From positions 62,001 to 126,000 of the forward strand of contig NZ_JAUQOM010000004.1 of assembly GCF_030580935.1 (NCBI RefSeq): 64,000 nt of DNA. Direction: 5' to 3'. The notes under the pieces are model-generated. The model had not been told where the DNA came from. It ran no database searches and saw only the letters and a list, made by a program, of their open reading frames with translations. Source of the DNA: Sphingobium cyanobacteriorum. Its GTDB lineage: Bacteria; Pseudomonadota; Alphaproteobacteria; Sphingomonadales; Sphingomonadaceae. This document shows, in pieces, positions 26,514-35,646 of this stretch; position 1 is the first letter of the stretch, and every line of letters begins with the position of its first letter. A program made the translations under genes and the position numbers.

Positions 26514-28365
26514 GACGGCCTTTGGCATCGCGACCGTGTCGCTGAGCGGCACGCTGGAGGAAAAGCTGCGCGCTGCGGCCGCCGCCGGCTATGACGGAGT
26601 GGAGATTTTCGAGAATGACCTGATCGCGTCGCCGCTGCGCCCGCGCGCGGTGCGGGCGATGCTGGACGATCTGGGCCTGGCCTGCATGCTCTACCAGCCG
26701 TTTCGCGATTTCGAAGGGATGCCGGGCGCGCTGCGGCAAAGGGCGATGGACCGGGCGGAGGCGAAGTTCGACCTGATGGGCGAACTGGGCGCGGACCGCA
26801 TCCTCGTCTGCTCCAACTGTTCGCCGGCCGCACTGGGCGAGCGCAACCGGATCGTCGCAGACCTGCATGAACTGGGCGAGCGGGCGGCGGCGCACGGCAT
26901 CATCGTGGGCTATGAGGCGCTGGCCTGGGGCCGGCATATATTCGACCATCGCGATGCATGGGCAATCGTGGAAGCGGTCGATCACCCCAATATCGGGATC
27001 ATCCTCGACAGTTTTCATTCCTTGTCACGCGGCATAGCCAGTGACAGCATCCGCGCGATACCGGGCGACAAGATCGCCTTCGTCCAATTGGCCGACGCAC
27101 CCCGGCTGGACATGGACCTGCTTTATTGGAGTCGCCATTTCCGCAACTTTCCGGGGCAGGGCGGCCTGCCGGTCAGCGACTATGTGGCGGAAATAGCGCG
27201 GACCGGCTATAACGGGCCGCTGTCGCTGGAAATTTTCAACGACCGTTTTCGTGGCTGGTCGCCCGACCTGATCGCCGCCGATGGCCTGCGGTCGCTGCGC
27301 CATGTCGAGGATGCGGCCGAACGGCTGCTGGGCCGCACCCCCGCCGTGCCGGCGCCGCCCGCCACGGTGCGGCCGGAATTCGTGGAATTCGCGGTCGGTG
27401 CGGCGGACGTGCCCGCGCTGGAGCAGATGTTCCGGTCGATCGGCTTCGCCCGGACCGGCGTGCATCGCGCCAAGGCGGTGACGCGCTGGCAGGCGGGGTC
27501 GGTCAATCTGGTCATCAACGCCGAACCGGCCGGTTTTGGCCATGATTTCGCGCAGAAACATGGCGCGTCGATTTGTGCCGTCGGACTGGCCGTGCCGGAT
27601 CGCGATGCCGTTGCGGCACGCGCGACCTATCTGGGCATCGACAGCGTGGATGCGGACGAAGCGCCTGGCAATCTTGCCCTGCCCACGTTGCGCGGTATCG
27701 GCGGCAGCCTGATCTATCTGATGAACGAAGCGGAAATATCCGCCGTCTGGGACATGGAATTTGTGCCCGGCGACGCGGCGGTCGATGCCGAACCGCTCTG
27801 TATCGACCATCTGGCCGCCGTGGTACGGACCGACGAATATCTGTCCTGGCAGCTTTATTGGCGGTCGCTGTTCGGGCTGGAACAAAGCCTGCAATCGGAC
27901 GTGATCGACCCGTCGGGACTGGTGCTGAGCCAGCCGCTGAAATCCGCCGATGGCGCATTGCGGGTGACGCTCAACGCATCGGATGCGGCGGGCACGCTGT
28001 CGGCGCGCTTTGTCGACCATAATGTCGGCGGCGGGTATCAGCATATCGCGCTGGCGACCGGCAATCTGGTCGACAAGGCCGCCCGCCTGGCTGCGACCGG
28101 CGCGGACATGCTGCCGATCGGCGACAATTATTATGACGATCTGGCCGCCCGCTTCGGCCTGGACCCGGCGACGCGCGACCAGTTGCGCGCCGCGCATATC
28201 CTGTACGACGCCGACGCGCAGGGCGAATATCGCCAGCTTTACAGCCGCGCCTTCCACAAGCGTTTCTTTTTCGAATTTGTCGAGCGCTGTGCCTATGAAG
28301 GCTATGGCGCGGCCAATGCCGGGGTGCGGCTGGCATCGCAGGAACGGTTCAGGACAGCGCAATAG
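26512..28365 (+). CDS. quiC: 3-Dehydroshikimate dehydratase, QsuB-like TIM barrel-HPPD fusion
   Basis: A 617-residue two-domain protein, the length of Corynebacterium QsuB. The N-terminal xylose-isomerase-like TIM barrel (about 1-280) has the four metal ligands in VGYEALAW (Glu), IILDSFHS (Asp), AFVQLADAP (Gln) and LSLEIFND (Glu). The C-terminal half (about 290-617) has two VOC/HPPD-like modules (EFAVGAADVPALEQMFRSIGF and IDHLAAVVRTDEYLSWQLYWRSLFGLE). It dehydrates 3-dehydroshikimate to protocatechuate. The GTG start follows GGGAGACAGGCG. This gene defines the island as a route into protocatechuate. Confidence 0.9.
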   Translation: MTAFGIATVSLSGTLEEKLRAAAAAGYDGVEIFENDLIASPLRPRAVRAMLDDLGLACMLYQPFRDFEGMPGALRQRAMDRAEAKFDLMGELGADRILVCSNCSPAALGERNRIVADLHELGERAAAHGIIVGYEALAWGRHIFDHRDAWAIVEAVDHPNIGIILDSFHSLSRGIASDSIRAIPGDKIAFVQLADAPRLDMDLLYWSRHFRNFPGQGGLPVSDYVAEIARTGYNGPLSLEIFNDRFRGWSPDLIAADGLRSLRHVEDAAERLLGRTPAVPAPPATVRPEFVEFAVGAADVPALEQMFRSIGFARTGVHRAKAVTRWQAGSVNLVINAEPAGFGHDFAQKHGASICAVGLAVPDRDAVAARATYLGIDSVDADEAPGNLALPTLRGIGGSLIYLMNEAEISAVWDMEFVPGDAAVDAEPLCIDHLAAVVRTDEYLSWQLYWRSLFGLEQSLQSDVIDPSGLVLSQPLKSADGALRVTLNASDAAGTLSARFVDHNVGGGYQHIALATGNLVDKAARLAATGADMLPIGDNYYDDLAARFGLDPATRDQLRAAHILYDADAQGEYRQLYSRAFHKRFFFEFVERCAYEGYGAANAGVRLASQERFRTAQ

Positions 28366-28460
28366 TCGCGCGATATGGGGTGTCACCGGCATACTGGGGT
28401 TGGCATATCCTTGCGTTCATTCGATAAGCTGGCATCGACCATGGCAGCAAGGAGTGCGAT

Positions 28461-29354
28461 GTGGCCAAGGATGCAAGCACGACCAGCTATCCCCGTGCGG
28501 TGCTGGACCTGTTCGACGCCTATGTGCATGGCGCGATCGACCGGCGCGGTTTCATCCAGCAATGCGCGCTGCATGTCGGTGGCGCGACGGCCGCGACCGC
28601 GACCCTGACCGCGCTCAGCCCGGATTTCGCGCGCGGGCAGGTGATCGCCCCCGACGACAGCCGGCTGACGACCCATCCTGTCGATATCGCTTCGCCGCAC
28701 GGCCACGGCACGATCCGTGCCTATGTCGCGCGCGCCGCAGCCAGGGCGGGCCAGGCGCTGCCGGTCATCATCGTCGCTCATGAAAATCGCGGATTGAACC
28801 CGCATATCGAGGATATTGCACGACGGCTGGCGCTGGAAGGCTTTCTGGCGGTGGCGCCCGATGCGCTGACGACGCTGGGCGGCTATCCCGGTGACGAGGA
28901 TAAGGCCCGCGCCGCCTTCGCCACATTGGACCGGGCCAAGATCGGCGAGGATTTCGTGGCCGCCGCCACATATGCGCGCACGATGGCGGGGAGCAATGGC
29001 AAGATCGGCGCAATCGGATTCTGCTTTGGTGGCGGCATCGCCAATATGCTGGCGACGCGCCTGCCCGACCTGCGCGCCGCCATCCCCTTTTATGGCAGCC
29101 CGCCCGTGCTGGCGGACGTGCCCAGGATCAAGGCGGAGCTGCTGATCCATTATGGCGGCAACGACGCCCGCACAAACGCCGCCTGGCCGGATTATGAAGC
29201 GGCGCTGAAACAGGCGGGCATCCGTTACCATGCCTGTATCTATGACGGCGCGGAGCATGGATTCAACAACGACACGACGCCGCGTTTCAACAAGGCCGCG
29301 GCCGAACTGGCCTGGGGACGCAGCCTGGCGCTGTTCCGGCGGACGCTGGGCTGA
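28461..29354 (+). CDS. Dienelactone hydrolase family protein
   Basis: A 297-residue alpha/beta-hydrolase. The nucleophile is Cys188 in GFCFGGG, the dienelactone hydrolase type, with Asp in YGGNDARTN and His in AEHGF. An N-terminal extension of about 60 residues includes DRRGFIQQCALHVGGATAATATLTAL, which looks like a Tat-type or membrane-anchoring segment, so the protein may be periplasmic. GTG start with AAGGAG. It lies 95 bp after quiC in the same direction. True dienelactone is not an intermediate of the shikimate route, so its substrate may be another ester or lactone. Confidence 0.82.
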   Translation: MAKDASTTSYPRAVLDLFDAYVHGAIDRRGFIQQCALHVGGATAATATLTALSPDFARGQVIAPDDSRLTTHPVDIASPHGHGTIRAYVARAAARAGQALPVIIVAHENRGLNPHIEDIARRLALEGFLAVAPDALTTLGGYPGDEDKARAAFATLDRAKIGEDFVAAATYARTMAGSNGKIGAIGFCFGGGIANMLATRLPDLRAAIPFYGSPPVLADVPRIKAELLIHYGGNDARTNAAWPDYEAALKQAGIRYHACIYDGAEHGFNNDTTPRFNKAAAELAWGRSLALFRRTLG

Positions 29355-29489
29355 TTGCGCAGGGCATGGCCGGTGCGGCAATTGCATCATGCCGGTGCAG
29401 AGACTGCCGGTTGGATGCCGATGACTGGTGCCGGACATATCGGCGGGGCCGACAGGGACCGAATATTGTTATCATGCATGGAACCGATG

Positions 29490-29527
29490 CTGTGCACCCG
29501 CCGGAAGGCCGGCCGGCGGGTGCACAG
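29490..29527. terminator. 15-bp stem hairpin after the dienelactone hydrolase gene
   Basis: CTGTGCACCCGCCGG and CCGGCGGGTGCACAG are perfectly complementary around an 8-nt loop. No U-run follows. It may end the island transcript. The rest of the 278-bp gap to the MucR gene shows only the palindrome at 29569. Confidence 0.45.
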
Positions 29528-29568
29528 TTCCGCTTTGACATTATGTACAGGTGGATGCAGATAATCGC

Positions 29569-29583
29569 TTTGCATAATGCAAA
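29569..29583. promoter_or_regulatory. Palindrome TTTGCAT-A-ATGCAAA before the MucR homologue
   Basis: Perfect 7+1+7 inverted repeat ending 49 bp before the start codon. AT-rich and well placed for autoregulation. Confidence 0.42.
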
Positions 29584-29632
29584 AAAGCGCGACTAAGGCC
29601 CCATTTCCATCCCGATTTTGAAGGAACGCCCC

Positions 29633-30307
29633 ATGGCCGACACTGATCAGCCCGATTATACGACTTTGACCGTCCAGTTGCTGAGCGCCTATGTCGCCAA
29701 TAATAGCGTGGACAGTGGCGATCTGGCCGGGTTGATCCAGTCGACGCGGGCAGCCCTGATCGGTGAAACAGCGACAGTCGAGCCGGAAACCCCGCAATAT
29801 GCCCCCGCGGTCAGCATTCGCAAGAGCCTGGCATCCAGCGACCATATTCTCAGCCTGATCGATGGCCGCCCCTACAAGACGCTGAAGCGGCATCTGGCGG
29901 CAAATGGCCTGACACCCGATGAATATCGCGCCCGATACGCCCTGCCCAAAAGCTATCCGATGGTTGCCCCCGCTTATGCCGACATGCGGCGCGCGGTGGC
30001 GCAGCGCACGGGGCTGGGCCAGCGGCCCGTAACGCCTGCGCCCGCTGCCGGAGCCGAGGCACCGCCGCCGGCGGCCAAGGCCAGGCCGGGTCGCAAGCCG
30101 CGGGCGACGCCTGCGCCGGACAAGGCATCAGCACCCGCCAAGGAGAGCGCAGTGGCAGAAACCGTCGCCGCCGCAGTCACGAAAAAAGCGAAAGCCGCGC
30201 CCCGCGCCGCCCGGAAACAAGCGGATGCGCCATCGGCATCGGCCGATGCCCCGAAAGGGGCTGCCCCCAAAAGGGGACGCAGGAAGCTGGGCATCAAGAC
30301 GATCTGA
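29633..30307 (+). CDS. MucR/Ros family DNA-binding protein with long basic tail
   Basis: A 224-residue protein. Residues about 10-127 follow the MucR plan (LTVQLLSAYVANNSV, PAVSIRKSLASSDHILSLIDGRPYKTLKRHLAANGLTPDEYRARYALPKSYPMVAPAYADMRR). In the zinc-finger region the expected Cys is Ser74 and the last His is missing (NG), while Asp77 and His87 remain, so zinc binding is doubtful. Zinc-free MucR relatives are known in rhizobia. Residues about 131-224 form a low-complexity tail rich in Ala, Pro and Lys, similar to histone H1 or AlgP-like tails; usual MucR proteins stop near 150 residues. MucR proteins act as H-NS-like silencers. The start at 29633 follows AAGGAA. Confidence 0.82.
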   Translation: MADTDQPDYTTLTVQLLSAYVANNSVDSGDLAGLIQSTRAALIGETATVEPETPQYAPAVSIRKSLASSDHILSLIDGRPYKTLKRHLAANGLTPDEYRARYALPKSYPMVAPAYADMRRAVAQRTGLGQRPVTPAPAAGAEAPPPAAKARPGRKPRATPAPDKASAPAKESAVAETVAAAVTKKAKAAPRAARKQADAPSASADAPKGAAPKRGRRKLGIKTI

Positions 30308-30377
30308 TCGCCCCTCTGCGCTGTTTCGATGACGGGAAGCGGCGACCGATCTGACCCGGTTCCGCCCCCCACCATGG

Positions 30378-30424
30378 CCGCATGCAGCAGCGTTCCGCCG
30401 GATGGCGTTCGCTGCTGCATGCGG
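30378..30424. terminator. Bidirectional hairpin between MucR homologue and TonB receptor
   Basis: CCGCATGCAGCAGCG (30378-30392) and CGCTGCTGCATGCGG (30410-30424) are perfect inverted repeats with a 17-nt loop, between two convergent genes. No clear U-run. Confidence 0.5.
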
Positions 30425-30432
30425 TATGTGCA

Positions 30433-32862
30433 TCAGCGACGCCCGAACGGGATGCGCACGGTCGCGCCATAGGTTGCGGGCGGCGCATAGATGGAGGTCG
30501 TGCCCAGGATGCCCAGATTGAGGACATAGGCACGGAACGCCTTGTTGAACACATTCTTCGCCCAGGCCGTGACCGCAATGCCGGTGGCATTGTCCGTATA
30601 GCTGAGCGAGGCGTTCGTGACATTATACGCCTTTTGCAGCGAGGACGGCCCGTTGGTCACTTCCAGATACTGGTCGTCATACCATACGCCATCGACCTGC
30701 GCGGCGAGATTGCCCCCGCCGATGTCGACATTATAGCGCAGCAGATAGTTCAGGCTGAAACGCGGCGCATTGGGCAATTTGGCGTTGTCGATCGACTTTT
30801 GCGGGAAATCGCAAAGGAAGAAGCCGCCCTGGTTGGTGCAATATTGCGAATTGGGTGCGCCGGGGAAGAATTCCGGTCCCAATTGCGTGCCGGTGGCGGG
30901 CACGCTCTTGACCTTCGATACCTGCCACGTCGCGCCCAGAACGGCATCGAAGCGCGGTGAAGGGGACCAGAAGGTTTCCAGTTCCGCACCCGTCGATGTC
31001 GCATCGCTGTTATAGATGTGCGGCACGCCGCCCGCGAGCGAGAATGCCTGATAGTCATCATACAGATAATGGAACAGCGTGCCGTTGAGCCGCAATGTCC
31101 GGCCAAGCAGCGAAGTTTTGAAACCCGCTTCGAAGCTGTTGAGCGTTTCGGGCCGATGTTTGAAGTCGGCCGGATTGATGTTCGAGGACAGCGACCAGTT
31201 GCCGCCCTTTATACCCCGGTTCCACGACCCGAACAGCAATGTGTCGGCCGTCGCCTGATAATTGAGCGATACCCGCGCCGCCCAGTCCTTGTACACGTCG
31301 CGATTGACGCCGGGCAGCGCCTGCGCCAGCGCATCGTCGGTGAACAATGTCACGGCGTTGGGATTGATCGTCGGATCGGTCAGGATCGCGGCATAGTCGA
31401 TCGACTTGTGATCCACCGAGTAACGCCCGCCCAGCGTCAGGCTGAGTTGATCGGTCAGCGTGATATCGCCCTGGGCGAATACGGACCAGTTGCGCGACCG
31501 GATGCGATAGGGCTGATCGACCGCGGGCGAATCGAATGCGCCGTTGGTGGCGATCGCCAGATCGATGACCGGCGCGCCCGTGACCTGATGATTGCCGTCA
31601 TACAGCATGTTGAGATAATAGCCGCCGACCTGCCATTTGAGGCCAGGCATTTCCCCCGACAGGCGCAGTTCCTGGGAGAATTGGTGGAAGTCCATGCCGG
31701 TATCGACATTGGCGGTCAGGAAGGGGGTGGCGTCGCCATCCTCGTCATAATCCTTCTTGAGCGTCAGATAATTGGTGATCGATGTCAGCGCGAGCTTATC
31801 CGACAGTTTCCAGTTCAGTTCGCCCTGATAACTGTTGACGACTCGGTCAAGATTACCCTTGCGCTCGCCGAAATGTTCCCAGGGCGACGCGCGTTCGCCG
31901 GTGATGCCATTGACGACGCCACCGGTCCCGTCGCTCAGCCCCGCAGCATTGGTATGGCAATAGCCGTTGGCTTCGAATTCGCAATTTTCGAATACATAGC
32001 CGCCGGTCGCGACATGATTATCCTCGGCATGCTTGTACCACAGGCTGATGGTCGCATCGGGTGACACGTCATATTGCAGGTTGATGCGGCCCGACCATCC
32101 GTTGCGGCCACCCAGATCCTGACCGCTGCCCGGCAGGACCGAGCCGTCGGGAAGCACCGTGTCGCGCGACTTGATATAGCCGTCGGCCTTTTCGATGCGC
32201 GCGGCCGCGCGCACCCGCAGGCCCGGCGCGATCGCGCCGCCCATGGCGCCTTCGATCGACCAGGCGTTGAAGCGTCCATAGTCGCCCTGGACATAACCGT
32301 TCAGATCATCGTCGCTGGCGTCGTTGCTGAGATAGTGGATGAGGCCGCCGGTGGCGTTGCGCCCGAACAGCGTGCCTTGCGGGCCGCGCAGCACCTCGAC
32401 ACGCTTGATATCGAACAACTGGCCCGACAGCGCGTTCATCGACGCGACATAGGCATTGTCCTGATAGACGGCGACCGGCGCTTCCAGATTGTCGGTGAAA
32501 TTATTCTGCGAAATGCCACGCAGGCTGAAGATGGTGAGGTTGGGCGACCAGGCATTGAAGTGCAGCGCCGGAATCTGCTGCGTGATCTGCGTGGTGTCGC
32601 GAATGCCCAGATGCGCGATCTGCTCGCCGGAAAAGGCACTGACCGAAATCGGCACTTTTTGCAGGCTTTCGCCACGCTTGTTCGCGGTGACGACGATTTC
32701 GCCCATGACATTGCCGTCCTGCGCGGGTTGCGCGCGGGCAGCGGCGTCGGTTGCGGCCGGATCGGTCGCGGATTGCGCCCAGGCCTGCGATCCCGCCGAT
32801 GAGGCGACGCCGACCAGCGCCAAAGTCAGCAAACTGACCCTAGATTTTTGAAACCCCGTCAC
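30433..32862 (-). CDS. TonB-dependent receptor
   Basis: An 809-residue receptor. The signal peptide ends at SQAWAQ (about residue 30). The plug begins with GEIVVTANKRGESLQKVPISVSAFSGEQI, the usual sphingomonad Fec/VBNC-like plug, and contains RVEVLRGPQGTLFGRNATGG. The barrel ends YGATVRIPFGRR. GTG start with GGGGAGAG. It is divergent from the flavin monooxygenase at 33224, and the gap contains two TTTAGGCTTA-type sites. It probably imports the substrate of the 33-49 kb cluster. Confidence 0.92.
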   Translation of the reverse strand: MTGFQKSRVSLLTLALVGVASSAGSQAWAQSATDPAATDAAARAQPAQDGNVMGEIVVTANKRGESLQKVPISVSAFSGEQIAHLGIRDTTQITQQIPALHFNAWSPNLTIFSLRGISQNNFTDNLEAPVAVYQDNAYVASMNALSGQLFDIKRVEVLRGPQGTLFGRNATGGLIHYLSNDASDDDLNGYVQGDYGRFNAWSIEGAMGGAIAPGLRVRAAARIEKADGYIKSRDTVLPDGSVLPGSGQDLGGRNGWSGRINLQYDVSPDATISLWYKHAEDNHVATGGYVFENCEFEANGYCHTNAAGLSDGTGGVVNGITGERASPWEHFGERKGNLDRVVNSYQGELNWKLSDKLALTSITNYLTLKKDYDEDGDATPFLTANVDTGMDFHQFSQELRLSGEMPGLKWQVGGYYLNMLYDGNHQVTGAPVIDLAIATNGAFDSPAVDQPYRIRSRNWSVFAQGDITLTDQLSLTLGGRYSVDHKSIDYAAILTDPTINPNAVTLFTDDALAQALPGVNRDVYKDWAARVSLNYQATADTLLFGSWNRGIKGGNWSLSSNINPADFKHRPETLNSFEAGFKTSLLGRTLRLNGTLFHYLYDDYQAFSLAGGVPHIYNSDATSTGAELETFWSPSPRFDAVLGATWQVSKVKSVPATGTQLGPEFFPGAPNSQYCTNQGGFFLCDFPQKSIDNAKLPNAPRFSLNYLLRYNVDIGGGNLAAQVDGVWYDDQYLEVTNGPSSLQKAYNVTNASLSYTDNATGIAVTAWAKNVFNKAFRAYVLNLGILGTTSIYAPPATYGATVRIPFGRR

Positions 32863-33223
32863 TTTTGTCTCTCCCCAAGAACTGAACGATAGCCAAGGAT
32901 GCGCTGTGCTTCGTTCCTGCCTGCCCCGTTCGCCCGCCTCGATGAGGTCTATTTATGCAAACGATAATTAGTTATTTAGGCTTATTGTTGCATTTGATCA
33001 ACTAAAAAATCGGCCGCCGGATTTTCGATATAGTTTAAGCCTAAACTTGTTTCCGGTTGCGGATTTTTCCGATCAACATATTGTTTATATGCTATTTTCC
33101 GAGAATGAGAGCTGCAAACCTACTGTTCCTTTCAGGAAACAATACTGCCTCAATGGTCATATTGTGCCGCGACTGTAACATGTGTATAGACGAATCATAA
33201 GATGGCAGACCGATGGAGATTTC
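32863..33223. promoter_or_regulatory. Divergent promoter region with two TTTAGGCTTA-type sites
   Basis: 361 bp, AT-rich from 32950 to 33120. Site one: TTTAGGCTTA at 32975-32984. Site two: the perfect palindrome AGTTTA-AGCC-TAAACT at 33032-33047, whose complement contains TTTAGGCTTAAA. Similar sites lie at 58508 and 63941 in the gentisate locus. No gene seen in the gap. Confidence 0.6.
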
Positions 33224-34447
33224 ATGCTGGAGAATGTCATGCACGCCGCAGCGCCGGTCGCCCCCGTCCCGACACCGGACATCCCGACACCCGCCATGCT
33301 GCTCGACCGCGCGCGGTCACTCGTCCCCATATTGCGCGAGCGGGAAGCAGCGGCAGGGCTTGCGCGGCAGGTGTCGGCGGAAACGATCCGGGACTTCACC
33401 GACGCCGGATTTTTCCGCGTCCTGCAACCCGCCCGCTTTGGCGGTTATGAGATGGACCCGGCCGTATATTGCGGCATCGCGCGCATCCTGGCCGAAGGCT
33501 GCATGAGCAGCGCCTGGGTCTATGGCGTGGTCGCCGTCCATAACTGGCAACTCGCGCTCTTCCCCCCCCAGGCCGCCGAGGATGTATGGGGGACGGACAG
33601 CGATGTGCGCATCAGTTCATCCTACATGCCGTGCGGCAAAGTCACCCGCGTGGAAGGCGGATATCGCCTGAGCGGCCGCTGGGCCTTTTCCAGCGGATCG
33701 GCCCATTGCGACTGGGCGATCCTGGGCGTGCACATTCCCGCGGCCGATGGCGGCGCGCCCGACCCGTGCAATTTCCTGGTGCCGCGCAGCGATTACACGA
33801 TCATCGATACCTGGGACGTGATGGGCCTGTGCGCGACCGGCAGCAACGACATAATGGTCGAGGACGCATTCGTCCCCGATCACCGGATCATCCGGGAAAT
33901 GGACATGTTCGCCATCAATTGCCCCGGCCATGCCGTCCATCAGTCAAGCCTGTACCAGATTCCGTTCGCGCAACTGTTCAACCGCACCGTGTCGACCACC
34001 TCGCTCGGCAGCCTCAAGCGCGCGCTGGACGTGTTTGTCGAAGGGATGCGCACCAAGCGCGCGACCTATACCGGGGTGAAGCTGGCCAACGACAGCGCCA
34101 TACAGGAAGCGGTGGCCGATGTGGTGATGACGCTGGACGACCTGGACATGCGACTGGCGCGCGACCTGGCCGAATTGTCCGACCGGGCGCAACGGCGCGA
34201 CTGGAGCGATGAGCGGCGCGCGGCGCTGGGCCTGTCCACCACATCGATGGTCAGCCGCTGCGTGACCGCGATCGACCAGATCATGCTGTTCAGCGGCGGC
34301 AAGGCGATCTATCGCGGCAATGTCGTGCAGCGCGCGTTTCTCGACATTCATTGCGCGCGCGCGCATGTCGCGAACAATCCCTATCCTTATGCACGCAATT
34401 TCGGCGCGATGGCGTTCGGCGCGGCGAACGACTGCTACGACATATAA
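33224..34447 (+). CDS. HsaA-like flavin-dependent monooxygenase, oxygenase component
   Basis: A 407-residue protein with the acyl-CoA dehydrogenase fold (group D flavin monooxygenase; relatives HsaA, HpaB-like C2 proteins). N-terminal helices with REREAAAGLARQVSAETIRDFTDAGFFRVLQPARFGGYEMDP; middle GRWAFSSGSAHCDWAILG; C-terminal SMVSRCVTAIDQIMLFSGGKAIYRGNVVQRAFLDIHCARAHVANNPY, typical of HsaA-type oxygenases. These use FMNH2 from a separate flavin reductase and hydroxylate a phenol ortho to its OH. No flavin reductase is encoded in the window. The start at 33224 follows TGGAG; 33239 is an alternative. Divergent from the TonB receptor. Confidence 0.83.
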   Translation: MLENVMHAAAPVAPVPTPDIPTPAMLLDRARSLVPILREREAAAGLARQVSAETIRDFTDAGFFRVLQPARFGGYEMDPAVYCGIARILAEGCMSSAWVYGVVAVHNWQLALFPPQAAEDVWGTDSDVRISSSYMPCGKVTRVEGGYRLSGRWAFSSGSAHCDWAILGVHIPAADGGAPDPCNFLVPRSDYTIIDTWDVMGLCATGSNDIMVEDAFVPDHRIIREMDMFAINCPGHAVHQSSLYQIPFAQLFNRTVSTTSLGSLKRALDVFVEGMRTKRATYTGVKLANDSAIQEAVADVVMTLDDLDMRLARDLAELSDRAQRRDWSDERRAALGLSTTSMVSRCVTAIDQIMLFSGGKAIYRGNVVQRAFLDIHCARAHVANNPYPYARNFGAMAFGAANDCYDI

Positions 34448-34486
34448 GCGGCGGGACCGGGAGCAGGGCGGGTCATCCGCCCTGCT

Positions 34487-35428
34487 TCATACGGCGGCCA
34501 GGCCAATCCGCTTCTGCGCCGAAGGCTCCTTTTCATCATGGATTTCCTTCGTCAGGAAATCCACGAAGGCACGAACCTTGGCGAGTGCATAATTTCCCTT
34601 GGGAAACATCAGGTAGAGCGGGATCTGTTCGGTCACAAGATCGGGCAGCACGACCTGCAAGCGGTTGGCGGCAATATCTTCCTCCACCAGGAACAGCGGC
34701 AGATAGCTGATCCCCAGCCCCGCCAGCGTGGCTTCCCGCGCGATGCGTACCGAGTTGGATGTCAACGGACCGCGATTGACCGCCACGGTGACATCCCCCG
34801 ACAGTTTCCATTCGCCCACCCGCGACAAATGGGTTTCGAGGATGCAGGTATGATCCTTCAGCTCGCTCGCGACGGTCGGGTGCCCCTTTTCCGCGAGATA
34901 GGAACTGGCCCCCACCAGCACCATCGGATAGTTGCGCAGCCGCACCGCATCCAGGCTGCTGTCATAGGGTTCGCCCATCCAGAAGGCGACATCGAACCGG
35001 CCCTTGAGCAGATCGGCCCTGCTGTCCGACAGGTTCACGAACAGGCGCACATCGGGATAGGTCTGAAGGAAGCGCGGAATGATCTTCGTCAGGTCAAACA
35101 GCGACGACACGACCGGCGCATTGACCTTCAACTCGCCGCGCGGGCGCGATGTCATGCCGGTGACGATGGTGTTGGCCTCGTTCACCTCATCCACGATGCG
35201 CGAGCAGCGCACATACATTTCCCGACCCGCCGAGGTCAGGGACACGGTACGGGTCGTCCGGTCGAGCAGCTTGACACCCAGGCTGGCCTCAAGACGCGCG
35301 ATCTGGCGGCTCACCGCCGCCTTGGAATAGCCCAGCGCGGTCGCGGCGGACGAAAATCCGCCAGTGCTGACCACGGCCGCGAACGACATCATCGCGATGA
35401 CATTGTTGATTTCCGGTTTTTCATCCAT
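34487..35428 (-). CDS. LysR family transcriptional regulator
   Basis: A 313-residue LysR regulator. The N-terminal winged helix-turn-helix (about 1-65) has FAAVVSTGGFSSAATALGYSKAAVSRQIARLEASLGVKLLDRTTR. The effector domain begins near residue 95 (GELKVNAPVVSS) and resembles the CrgA-like subgroup. It is convergent with the HsaA-like gene and divergent from the transaminase at 35647, so it likely controls that gene and perhaps the large cluster to the right. The 218-bp gap holds AT-rich sequence around 35515-35575, with no palindrome clear enough to name. Confidence 0.88.
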   Translation of the reverse strand: MDEKPEINNVIAMMSFAAVVSTGGFSSAATALGYSKAAVSRQIARLEASLGVKLLDRTTRTVSLTSAGREMYVRCSRIVDEVNEANTIVTGMTSRPRGELKVNAPVVSSLFDLTKIIPRFLQTYPDVRLFVNLSDSRADLLKGRFDVAFWMGEPYDSSLDAVRLRNYPMVLVGASSYLAEKGHPTVASELKDHTCILETHLSRVGEWKLSGDVTVAVNRGPLTSNSVRIAREATLAGLGISYLPLFLVEEDIAANRLQVVLPDLVTEQIPLYLMFPKGNYALAKVRAFVDFLTKEIHDEKEPSAQKRIGLAAV

Positions 35429-35646
35429 GCGGTTCCATCCCGTTTGTTGCGCCTTCTGTCAATAAGGGGGATTGCGTGGGCATGGCCCGGACGGGGTGAA
35501 AACGTCGCTGCAAATTGTTTACTATTGACAACCATATCACGATAAATAAGGGTACTGTTACCAAATGTAGCATTTTGCCATGCAACGTCTCCCGATGGCG
35601 GCGACGGGTGGTGGCCGATTTTTTCGCGATCGAACAGGAGAGCCCG

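Noticed and set aside
29355..29632. Small open frames between the dienelactone hydrolase-like gene and the MucR gene
   Set aside because: They cross a strong hairpin, lack ribosome binding sites and show no recognisable composition.
35429..35646. A defined LysR box between the LysR and transaminase genes
   Set aside because: Several T-N11-A matches exist in the AT-rich stretch but none stands out, so no site is annotated.
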